The notes under the pieces were generated by a model. That model had not been told where the DNA came from and made no database searches. It saw nothing but the letters and a program-made list of their open reading frames with translations. From contig JAUCBJ010008788.1 of assembly GCA_032718475.1 (NCBI GenBank), forward strand, positions 1 through 52,931: a DNA stretch of 52,931 bases, written 5' to 3'. Origin of the DNA: Nemertoderma westbladi. Lineage: Eukaryota; Xenacoelomorpha; Nemertodermatida; Nemertodermatidae. The position numbers and the translations under genes are program-made. This document shows positions 43,701 through 52,480 of this stretch, one piece after another (positions within the stretch are counted from its first letter, which is position 1; every line of letters begins with the position of its first letter).

Positions 43701-44340
43701 TGACAACCGCCGTGGTCGATTTACTCGGGGTAGCCATAATTTTGGCCAGTAGGCTTTGAATACTGTTATAATGTATCTGCAGGGTGATGCTGGGTTTCAC
43801 CTAGGACTAAGGGAATTGAAATGGTATGTCGACAATGTGCCCATGACAACCGCCGTGGTCGATTTACTGGGGGTAGCCATACTTTAGGACAGTAGGCTTT
43901 GAATACAGTTATGTATCTGCAGGGTGATGCTGGGTTTCACCTGGGACTAAGGGAATTGAAATGGTATGTCGACAATGTGCCCATGACAACCGCCGTGGTC
44001 GATTTACTGGGGGTAGCCATACTTTAGGACAGTAGGCTTTGAATATATTATAATGTATCTGCAGGGTGATACTGGGTTTAACCTGGGACTAAGGGAATTG
44101 AAATGGTATGTCGACTATGTGCCCATGACAACAGCCGTGGTCGATTTACTGGGGGTAGCCATACTTTAGGACAGTAGGCTTTGAATACATTATAATGTAT
44201 ATGCAGGGTGATGCTAGGTTTCACCTGGGACTAAGGGAATTGAAATTGTATGTCGACGATGTGCCCATGACAACCGCCGTGGTCGATTTACTGGGGGTAG
44301 CCATAATGTTTGCACCAGCCCGCACATAATTGACTTTTTA
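43701..44340 (-). repeat. Right subterminal tandem array (5 units)
   Basis: Inverted copies of the left units: gacaaccgccgtggtcgatt recurs near 43703, 43845, 43985, 44127 and 44270, each followed by tactgggggtagccat and later gtatctgcagggtgatgctg. Unit length is about 140 bp. Confidence 0.92.
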
Positions 44341-44397
44341 ATTTGGAATCTCTTTGTCCCAGATAGACCCAGCATCATACTGCAGATACATTTTACA

Positions 44398-45800
44398 TAA
44401 AGGACAACGTAAAAATATATTATAAAGGGGAATTTATGCACCAAAATAAATAAGCAAGATAAATAAGCATTAATCAGGCACGCTCCCAGCTATACAGTAT
44501 ATTTCGCTAAACCAACGGAATACTATGATGGCTGTCTAGAGAAAAACTAAAGGACAACGTAAAAATATATTATAAAGGGGAATTTATGCACCAAAATAAA
44601 TAAGCATTAATCAGGCACGCTCCCCGCTATACAGTATATTTCGCTAGACCAACCGTTATCATCCAAAGGTAAGTACTATGTACAATATCTAAACATTAGA
44701 AATATAATTAATCCAACACTACCAAATGGATAAAGGTAAGGGATCGGTGCTGTCATTTGTAGAGAGGAAGCCGCGGTGTCACATGGCGGGATACATTTTG
44801 TTCCAGGGAGGTCTGTGTCTGTTAATGTACTGTACACGGACTCCGCGTGTATCCTGTCTATATCTGTGTAGTACCTGCGGAATGCTGTAATCCTGAGATT
44901 GTTGATTGGGCATGTGAGGAAATGTTGAAGCAGCATGTACTCGGGAGTGTTAGTCAGGTCTGGGACTAATTCCCTCCTGAAACCCCGGATAACAGATCTG
45001 TGTTTATTTAGTAAGCCTATCCTGCAGTGACTGCTCAGTCTGTCCCAGGTAATAGTCGTCCGGGTGTGCGGAACATGTTAGTAGGTACAATACGTTGTGC
45101 GATGTGCAGTCGTACGTTCCCGTGATTTTGACCCCCCAGGGGGTCCATGACATATCGGCCATGGAGGGGCACGTCTTACAGCGTGGTTTGTCACATGGGT
45201 GGTTTCCTGTCAGGCTCGCTAGGGGTCTCTTTTTGATGAGAATATTCCCCAGGTTGCGGCCAGTGCTGGTAGCAGGGAACAGGTCTATGTCCATGGCCTT
45301 CACCCAAGCTCTATGGCGGGATAACATAGGCTTCAATGCGGGTGAAAACCTAGCGTCTATCCCTAGATAGGCCCTGTCTGGGTTCCGACCCGGTGGTGCC
45401 GGCTGTGTTCCTCTGAGCTGTTCTGTCTTGTTCTTTGCTTGGTTTGATTAATGCTTATTTATTTTGGTGCATAAATTCCCATTTACAGAATATATTTCTT
45501 ACATCTACTTTTGTTATGCAGTCCCTAGTCAGCCCTCATTACGGTTTGAATTCTCCAGCGTCTGGCGGCAACCTAAGTCAGTACGTAATGCTAGTTTTGG
45601 TCTGAATCTACATATCTCCTATCTTCAAATCTTCAGCCTAGGCCTTCTGCATTCCCCTTTATAATATAATATATTTTTGCTTCTGTTATTTACGAAACAT
45701 ACTATATAGCGGGGAGCGTGCCTGAATAATGTTTATTTATTTATTTTCTTTGGTGCATCATTCCCCCCCTTTATAATATAATATATTTTTGCTTAGGTAA
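44398..45800 (-). mobile_element. Penelope-like element PLE-3 with terminal repeats
   Basis: A PLE nuclease half on the minus strand (45420-44660) is bordered by two direct repeats on the left (44398-44516 and 44548-44653: aaggacaacgtaaaaatata, gaatttatgcaccaaaataa, caggcacgctccc) and by inverted copies on the right (45437-45480 and 45645-45800). Direct and inverted end repeats are known for Penelope-like elements. The RT is missing, so the copy is truncated. The left end abuts the piggyBac TIR exactly. Confidence 0.75.
44660..45420 (-). pseudogene. PLE-3 zinc-binding and GIY-YIG endonuclease
   Basis: The minus strand reads TSTGRNLGNILIKKRPLASL, HPCDKPRCKTCPSM (Cys cluster), CTSHNVLYLLTCSAHPDDYY and LGQTEQSLQDRLTK (GIY-YIG core with Arg), then after a frame break near 44990 MLLQHFLTCPINNLRITAFR and YTDIDRIHAESVYSTLTDTD, close to the natural C-terminal end. 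It is a different PLE lineage from the fragment at 34830. At least one frameshift; inactive. Confidence 0.8.
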
Positions 45801-46208
45801 TTTAGTTCATTGCACTAGATCTTCAAATCTACTGTATATTAAATTCACTACTTATATTACCCTTATAGGCCTAGGCCTTCTGCAGTTTCCATACCTTACT
45901 GCTGTACCGGTCACATTACGTAGGTTTTAACTATATTTTACTGCTCTTTTGTAGTTGAATTCAATTTTGGTCCTGACGATACCCCAATGGGGAGAAATAT
46001 ATTGACCGTTAATTTTAAACTGGGCGATAAACCTCCTGCACCACCCCCCACAACAATTAACAATAACCATCATACCATAAACTATAAACTCAGTTATTAT
46101 AACGGCCTTCGACCTTTCAGCCCCACAGCCTTTCAGTATCCAAGCAGATGCGGCGATGCGTATAACCCATTAGAATCGAAACACACACTGGTCGGGATCC
46201 TTTGCCAA

Positions 46209-46230
46209 CTTGGATCCCGTGACAGTTAAA
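46209..46230 (+). promoter_or_regulatory. Candidate tRNA primer-binding site of BEL copy A
   Basis: tggatcccgtgacagttaaa follows the LTR end. Its TGGnnnCCGTGACAG form resembles primer-binding sites I know from invertebrate LTR elements. The copy at 38630 has cagatcctgtcacat at the same place. The tRNA cannot be named with certainty. Confidence 0.5.
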
Positions 46231-46533
46231 AACCTACGATGGCGAGATCTGTGATGACGACACGCCAGCGGAACACCAGCACCAACAGTGAGCAAACCTA
46301 CGACACCCCAGGGTTCGTAGAAGGGGGGGGGGAGTCCACTGCACACCCTGAACGATAGAGATGCGACAATCAGGGAGGCACCGACTAAATAGTACCGGCC
46401 CACCATACCGGATTCGCCGAAGAACGACGGTTTGGTTATCGAGAAGGAAGGCGGATGAGTACAAGGAGAAGAGGGATGTGAGTCGACACGGGACGGGAGT
46501 GGCGAGAGGAGTACCGGAGTCGCCAGCAAACCA

Positions 46534-48093
46534 GTGGCTACAGGCGGCGAGCGGCCCACTGGAACGGCAACAGTGGGGCCGACGGTACCACGCCGGACGA
46601 GGAGGCGAACTCAGGGAGTTCAGGAGGAAGGCATTGGGACAAGAGTTTGCCTACGACGCTCATACAATGCCACGAGAAAGATCCTCAATAATGCCAAGCC
46701 AGGAGGAAGGGTAGACGAGCCTAAGTTAAGCCACAGACTCGGTGAGTGTAATAAACATTTTCACTATCTAGTCCGATTTGGGCAGGGCGAATTGGCAAAT
46801 GAGAGGGTCGCCACAGAACTGTTTGTATTGTGGCGATCGGGGATAATGCCGTATGGTGTAGTGTACATAGGGCTTTATCTAGTAGATGCGCGGGGGATTA
46901 AGTTAGTGGGATGGGTGGGTTTTAACTATGCCAAACCCGAGGTTAATCCAGAAGATTTGGTGTCATCTGTCAGTGAGGCCACTAGCAGGCATGATAAAAA
47001 TAGTAAAACCACCAGGCAATGGGAGTCCGTCGCAAACCAAAAAGTTCGCTACACCCTCCGAGAAAGCAAGAAGGGTGTTAGAGATAGATCTGGCGTGTCA
47101 GCTAGACATGGTCGCGTTGTACCAGAGTGAATTAGAGAGACAGTTGGATGAGGGGACTGCTGCCTTATTAGAAAGGGAAAGGGAGTTAGCGAGAGAATGT
47201 AAAGAGAGGGCCGGAAAGGTGGCGAGAGACTATAGAGAGCGGGATGCAAGGGAAGCGGAGTGGGTTGAGAAAGAAATGAACGAGTGTAGAGAGCGGGAGG
47301 AGAAGGAAGTGAATGAGCATGGAGAACGAGAGGCAAGAGAAGAGAATGAGCACAAAGAGCCAGACGCGAGGAAAGCTGAGAGGATTTAGAGGGAAAACAT
47401 GTTGGCCGACCAGAGTATTAGAGACGATAGATAAAAAGAGATGGCCAGTAAGAGAATGTGGGATGATATGCATACCCGGTTGAGGGGGTTAATGCAATAC
47501 CAGGCGAGACAGAAACGCCGGTTAGAACTGGCAAAGCTGGGTTTATCAGAGAGTGAGGCTGGTTCGAGAAGTATTTATGAGGAACCAGGGGTGATGGAAA
47601 CTTTTGTTAATACTCCACTTACAGGTACTGGATGGCAAACACAAAACTGGTGTGACCGGACGAATGGGGGGGGGGGGGGGGGGGGTAATGACAATACGTT
47701 TAGTGGGAACGATTCTAATAATAACAGAGGCACCTTTCTTACAGGAAATAATGTTTTGGTGGATGATATTAATCTTAATACTGGTATGATAAATAATTAA
47801 AAAAATTTAAATAATAATAATATAATAAATAATAATGGTGAACAGAATAATTTAAATAATAATGATGAAGGATTCAATAATAATATAATAAATAATGAAG
47901 GTGAGGGTAATGTCGGTATAATTAATATGAGCAACCATGGAGTAAATAATTCGCATGGTGGAGGCCTACAAGGCCGTGTGGAAATGCAGGAGGAGACACA
48001 GGCGAATGAACCCAGGGAAAACAGAAACGACGTATCGAGTGGAGGAGAAAATGAAGAGAGAGATGGAAGGGGTGTAATGAGAAGTGATGGGTA
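46534..48093 (+). pseudogene. BEL copy A 5' gag region (coiled coil, Asn/Gly-rich)
   Basis: Three successive frames form one broken reading: an unrecognised globular-looking stretch (KHFHYLVRFGQGELANERVA, YGVVYIGLYLVDARGIKLVG; 46740-47040); after a frameshift near 47040, a highly charged coiled coil (ALLERERELARECKERAGKV and following, 47100-47390); after a stop, RLELAKLGLSESEAG, a poly-Gly run from 20 G, then an Asn-rich segment (NNNIINNNGEQNN; 47800-47950). The usual BEL gag domain comes only at 49223. Function unknown; the coil suggests self-assembly. Confidence 0.6.
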
Positions 48094-48155
48094 GGGGGGG
48101 GGGGGGGCTATGGGCACCCCACTGCAACCAGTTTGTGATGAGAGGGGGGGGGGGG

Positions 48156-48330
48156 GCAATAAATTCCAAACAGATGTCGGTGGGAAATATGCGTGGTGAA
48201 TCAAGTGAACCATGGCTCCCAATGAAGGAGAAAAATAGGGGGGGAAATAGGCGCCCTACAGATGTCGGCGGGGAATGCATGTCCTGAGTCAAGTTAACCG
48301 GGGCTCCCAACGATGGAGGAGAGTAGAAGG
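48156..48330 (+). repeat. Diverged tandem duplication of about 85 bp in BEL gag
   Basis: acagatgtcggtgggaaata ... aaccatggctcccaatgaag (from 48171) is repeated as acagatgtcggcggggaatg ... aaccggggctcccaacgatg (from 48257). Flanked by long G runs. Confidence 0.85.
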
Positions 48331-49222
48331 TCAATGAATATCTACGAGGTCATACAACCGGGTAGGGGGAGAAGCGTTCATGCCGCAAGCGGCCAAACGA
48401 GGGAACGGATGGTAGAGTTCATCTGGGAGGTCGATACGAGATCTCATGACCGTAGATATAACGCCGGGAGTAAAAGATGAGAGGAGGACGATAGGGATGA
48501 GCGAGGAAATATTGCTACGGGCAACCAGAGGTGTCGAGATAGGACGGACAGCTATCCTTCGATAGTTGAAGTGGAAGGAGAGAACCGGTGGGGTTGTACT
48601 TCGGGAGATTAACATCGCCCTGGAAGGACACAGCCTGGCGATGTATATTATACACCAGGAGAGGGGTATAGAGTATACCAGGAGGAGGAGGATGAGAGAA
48701 AAAGGGATCGGAGGGAAACTTCCCATTGGAACGTAACTGCCGATCAACAATATGGTACTCGCCCGGAGGAGTTCTCGGAATATTCGAGAAGATTAAACCT
48801 CGGTCCGGAGAACCACATTCAGACTGCAGGACATACTGTAGTGTCTTACTGCACATACTATAGGCCATGCTTGGAGAGATAGTGTAGGTGATAGGGTAAC
48901 GTGAATGCCGGGATTGGACCCGGAAGTTGTGGCTTACATACCAGTAAGTAGGGAAGAACCCGTTAGGCCTATACCGGTACCTGCACACCAGTATGACTAT
49001 AACATGGAAGGATACAACAAAGACCCAGGGGAAGGGGGGGGGGGGGGGTATTGAGATAAGTGTATGGGTCCCAATATAATGACATCTACCCCAGTGCAGA
49101 ATGTAACACCGGTGGGGGGGGGGGGGCGGGGGCAGGGTAATACACTGTATCCACAATACACCACACAATAAAATAAGAATTGCAACCCCCTCAGATCCAA
49201 ATAAGTCGTGCGATACCAAGAT

Positions 49223-49905
49223 ATGGAGGGAACCATTACCCCCAATGATATATCATACCCAAGGAAAGCATCACCAGCATGCAAGGAACCTACATTCGCA
49301 CCCTCAAATGCATTGGGAATTCAAGCAATGGGAATGGCAACACCCATTGATGCATTAAAAACTAGAATAGAGTTACCACCAGTGGAACCTTTCAAGTTCG
49401 ACGGTAGCAAACTGGAAGAATATTTACAGTTCTGGAGGATGTATAGTAACGAGATTCTTACAAAGAATCTGACACAGGCGGAGTGCCTTAAGTACTTACA
49501 AGTATATACAGTGGGGCCAGCCTATGATATTGTGAGGCAATACCAATGAATCGAAGGAGGTTTTATAGCAGCGTGGCAAGCCTTGGATAGGGAATTTGGC
49601 CATCTGGTGAAGATTATCTGACAAACCTTAAGGGGAATAACATCGGGCGGACTAGGGGATAACCCCGTCAGTAATAAAGCTTTCACAACCAGAATAGAGA
49701 AAGCATTGATAGTTTTAAAGACGCTAGAAGCACCATACAAACTTAATGCTTTAAATAACATCACAACCATAGCGCAGGTACTACCGTTATGGTTAAGGAA
49801 TAAATGGAGAAAGATTGCTTTCTCCACTTGAGAAAAGAAGGGTACGGAGCCGGGGTTGGAAGAGATGTCGAACTTCCTTAACTATGAAGCAGAGTTAATA
49901 ACGGA
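49223..49905 (+). pseudogene. BEL copy A gag (DUF1759-like)
   Basis: The ATG at 49223 opens MEGTITPNDISYPRKASPAC, then RIELPPVEPFKFDGSKLEEY and LQFWRMYSNEI, the P-x-F-D-G-x-x-x-E-Y-x-x-F-W pattern of BEL/Pao gag (DUF1759), then ECLKYLQVYTVGPAYDI. Stops follow at 49547 and 49618, but the same frame continues recognisably (FIAAWQALDREFGH) to about 49905. Capsid-type protein; inactive. Confidence 0.78.
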
Positions 49906-49949
49906 TCCAGTATACAGTGAGGACAGCCGGGGCGAAGTACCGAAAGTGG

Positions 49950-50260
49950 AATATAATCGACCTAGTACACCATAGTAGCCTAGTACACCTAGTACACCTA
50001 GTACATCCGCCCAAGTACACCGAGACCGACGAAACTAGAGGCCAAACGATGGCAACAAGCACCACGGGTATTAAGAGGAAAGGGACAGTGTTGCTTGGGG
50101 TAGTACCAGTGAGGATGATAGGGGAGAAAGGACTATCGTTATCAATAACAACCTTGATGTTGATCAATAGTGGAGTAGCATTTACGCTGATGGAAGAAAG
50201 GGTGGCCGAGAGGTTGGGATTGAAGACTAAGCCAAGCAAGATGGCCGTGACCATGATAAT
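49950..50260 (+). pseudogene. BEL copy A aspartic protease domain
   Basis: Reads VLLGVVPVRMIGEKGLSLSI and TTLMLINSGVAFTLMEERVA, then ERLGLKTKPSKMAVT. It matches the minus-strand copy (3798-3511) block by block. The catalytic D-S/T-G is N-S-G here. The segment before it (about 49965-50005) is an expanded cctagtaca repeat encoding HLVHLVH-like residues. Confidence 0.75.
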
Positions 50261-50484
50261 TTACTTTACTTTACTTTTTTATCCACTTAGATGAGGTCAT
50301 GAAGATGAGAACGGGACGATGCCAGATAGGGGCAATAACACCGGAATGTAACTATGGGGCTACCATCGAGCCCATCCACATAACAAAATCGATCAACATC
50401 AACGCCAGGCAGCCGACGAAAATCGAAACCGAGCAGTACTGGTACTTGGATGATATCGATTTCTCATACGCTGGGTTGCATAGA

Positions 50485-50930
50485 ACGTCTAGTCAGAAGC
50501 TCAAAGCAGCTGATGACCAAGCTCATGAACAATCACATAGTGACCGAGGATGTGTTAAGGACAGTTCTGGTGAAGTGCGAGGGGATAATCAACAGCTGAC
50601 CGCTGTATCCCAAGAACGATGATCCAGAGTGCTGAATGTTCTGACACTCAGCACAACTTCTGATGGAGAGGCCAGCGACGATAGACATGCGGAATATCGA
50701 CCCAGATGATATAAACTCGCGTCAGAGCTGGAAAGTGGCTAAGGCGATAAGTGCAGAGTATTGGAAGAGGTGGATTCAAGAGTACCTGCCAATGCTGCAC
50801 AATGAAGCAAGTGGAGGAATAGTGAGAGGGAGCTTAGGAATTTGTGACTTAATAATCATGACTGATGACACAATTATCAATAATCACTGGAGGTTAGCCA
50901 GGGTAGTCGAATGCTACTCCAGTAATTTTT
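50485..50930 (+). pseudogene. BEL copy A integrase end and DUF5641
   Basis: Encodes KLMNNHIVTEDVLRTVLVKC, EGIINS (then a stop) and PLYPKNDDPE, the C-terminal end of a BEL integrase, followed by RQSWKVAKAISAEYWKRWIQ, EYLPML, ICDLIIMTDDTIINNHWRLA and RVVE, the DUF5641 domain that closes BEL/Pao pol. It lies only about 20 bases after the protease-side YLDDIDF block, which proves a deletion of roughly 2.5-3 kb relative to a normal element. Confidence 0.82.
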
Positions 50931-51484
50931 TATGTTTACCAAGGCAACCAGAGTTCCAAAATCGAAATCTCAGAATCTTTGCTGCTTTGCCTACCAGTAC
51001 TGTAGTCCTGCCTTATACTGGTACTGGTATAAATTTTTAAGGTATTCTTTCTATTGCTGAAGTGTAGTCTACAACTACTACTAGCCTTCGTTGCTGTCTT
51101 ACACTGTTACAGGTACCCCACGGGTACCCCTACGTTGACTACACATAATTGGTAACCATCATTTATGTAAGGCATTCATTTTGGCTCTCTTGTCATAAAA
51201 TGAAATTTATACTGGATGGGAAGTAGTACTGGATAATTTATAATTATTTTTGTATTACCTTTGCTATAATCCTACCTAATGTGGAACATTGTTATGTTAT
51301 AGATAAATTTAAAAGGAAGAAAATTACTAAATTAGTAAATTATATTGATAAATATTCAGTTTACAGAAATTAAATGCTTAATATGTACTCCCAACACCCC
51401 AATAAAGTTATTCTCATAGTATCTCCAAGTTGTTCCCACTATTTCCTCTCATATTCCACCACCAATTATTTTAATTTCCAATAT
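50931..51484. other. Intergenic; 3' flank of the astacin gene
   Basis: AT-rich. No canonical AATAAA on the minus strand within about 250 bases of the astacin stop was seen; attaaa occurs about 10 bases downstream, which is too close. A short ggtaccccacgggtacccc repeat lies at 51113-51131. Confidence 0.45.
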
Positions 51485-52315
51485 TTACGAGCAGCCATAC
51501 AGTTTGTTGATCTGGTAGACATCACTATCTCTAACCTGGTTTGGATAAGAAATGTATCCTCCACTTTTGGTTGTGATGGCGTAGCAACCGCAACAAGAGA
51601 ACGTGTTGCTAGCGTAATGCATGATGCTCCTTATGTCGTAGGCACTGCCCAAGGAATCAATATTGTTGTTAATGTTGAAGTTGCCGCTCTGGCCACTCTG
51701 TATGCAGTTCCAGTTGATGTTGACGTAGTTGTTACGATCCGGTCTCGCTTGTTCGTGGAAGAATCCAACAGCATGCATGAGCTCATGGAAGGCAAGCGAC
51801 GGGCTGTCGCAGTTGCCCATGCGGAGGTCCTGCCACCCACCGCGACGACCAATGTTGGAGTAACCATAGCAACCGCTACCACTGAATATGTTGATGTAGT
51901 CATTGTGCCCATTACGAGGTACAAATTTGAGGCATGTTTTCTGTTCCCACCAGCTGAAAGCAGTCAGCAAGGACTGCCTAGCGTAGGAACCAACTCCATT
52001 GAAGTAGTAAGGTACCAGGTATTTACCATTTGATGAGTAACCTTTCCATAAACCACCAGACCAGCTGATTGCTCCTTTTCCTTCATTGTTTACTAAACTG
52101 TTGATGTATTCTCTTAAATCCGCATCGACTGCAATATCACCTTCAAACATTTCATCTGGGTGGCCCTCGGGAAGGCATTCGCAAACATAACAACCATCAT
52201 TATCCTTGGCATAACCAAATGGACAGGTCTTTGAACAAGTTGTGTCATCAATGCGATCACAATGTTCCTGATTATGTGCTAGAGCAAGTATTGGTAGAAT
52301 AAGTAGCAGCAGCAT
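51485..52315 (-). CDS. Secreted astacin metalloprotease with antistasin-like pro-region
   Basis: A complete 276-residue single-exon ORF. Residues 1-13 (MLLLLILPILALA) form a signal peptide. Residues 19-47 hold six Cys in a C-x7-C-x3-C-x10-C-x2-C-x-C pattern with GYAKDNDGC, as in antistasin-type inhibitor repeats. FEGD at 57-60 is the pro-peptide aspartate-switch motif of astacins. The catalytic domain (about 82-276) has HELMHAVGFFHEQARPDR (177-194; zinc ligands His177, His181, His187, catalytic Glu178) and the Met-turn SIMHY (230-234). Cys128-Cys275 and Cys149-Cys169 correspond to the two canonical disulfides. Cys204, 241, 242 and 244 are extra. No C-terminal EGF or CUB domains. Likely a secreted, zymogen-type zinc endopeptidase; substrate unknown. 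The start is supported by the signal peptide. All key residues are intact. Confidence 0.95.
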   Translation of the reverse strand: MLLLLILPILALAHNQEHCDRIDDTTCSKTCPFGYAKDNDGCYVCECLPEGHPDEMFEGDIAVDADLREYINSLVNNEGKGAISWSGGLWKGYSSNGKYLVPYYFNGVGSYARQSLLTAFSWWEQKTCLKFVPRNGHNDYINIFSGSGCYGYSNIGRRGGWQDLRMGNCDSPSLAFHELMHAVGFFHEQARPDRNNYVNINWNCIQSGQSGNFNINNNIDSLGSAYDIRSIMHYASNTFSCCGCYAITTKSGGYISYPNQVRDSDVYQINKLYGCS

Positions 52316-52368
52316 TTTGAATTGTTTTTAAATGAATTCAAATTAATTTTTTTGAACTTAACTATAAA

Positions 52369-52480
52369 TATTTATAAATAAATAAACAGTACCTATTTAT
52401 AAGTAAATAAACAATACCTATTTATAAGTAAATAAACAATACCTATTTATAAGTAAATAAACAATACCTATTTATAATAA
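52369..52480 (-). promoter_or_regulatory. Tandem TATA-like array upstream of astacin
   Basis: acctatttataagtaaataa acaat (25 bp) is repeated about 3.5 times at 52391-52480 and in a degenerate form at 52376-52390. On the minus strand each unit gives tataaata. The proximal tatttata at 52369-52376 lies 54-61 bp upstream of the astacin ATG, a plausible TATA box with a transcript start near 52340. That it is the promoter is inference. Confidence 0.5.

Larger units (their letters stand above)
39379..44398 (+). mobile_element. piggyBac element with long TIRs and subterminal arrays
   Basis: Terminal inverted repeats of about 120 bp (atgtaaaatgtatctgcagt ... gctacccccagtaaatcgac) lie at 39379-39505 and 44275-44398. 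Inside them are tandem arrays of a 140-147 bp unit, four copies on the left (to about 39975) and five on the right (from about 43701) in inverted orientation. The transposase gene (40219-43590) lies between. No TTAA, the usual piggyBac target, is seen at the outer ends, so the ends may be altered or the boundary misjudged. A 1239-bp element is inserted in the transposase. Confidence 0.85.
46060..50930 (+). mobile_element. BEL/Pao retrotransposon copy A, internally deleted
   Basis: Order on the plus strand: the 3' part of an LTR (about 46060-46208), a primer-binding-like site (tggatcccgtgacag, 46209-46225), a long gag-like region (46530-49210), the DUF1759-like gag domain (49223-49900), a protease domain (49950-50260), the YLDDIDF segment (50440-50463), then an abrupt jump into the end of the integrase and DUF5641 (about 50485-50930). 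RT, RNase H and most of the integrase are deleted. Many stops and frameshifts. No 3' LTR was found. Confidence 0.82.

Noticed and set aside
51374-52033. A 219-codon plus-strand ORF
   Set aside because: Shadow of the astacin gene on the other strand; it has no motif and its composition mirrors the antisense codons.
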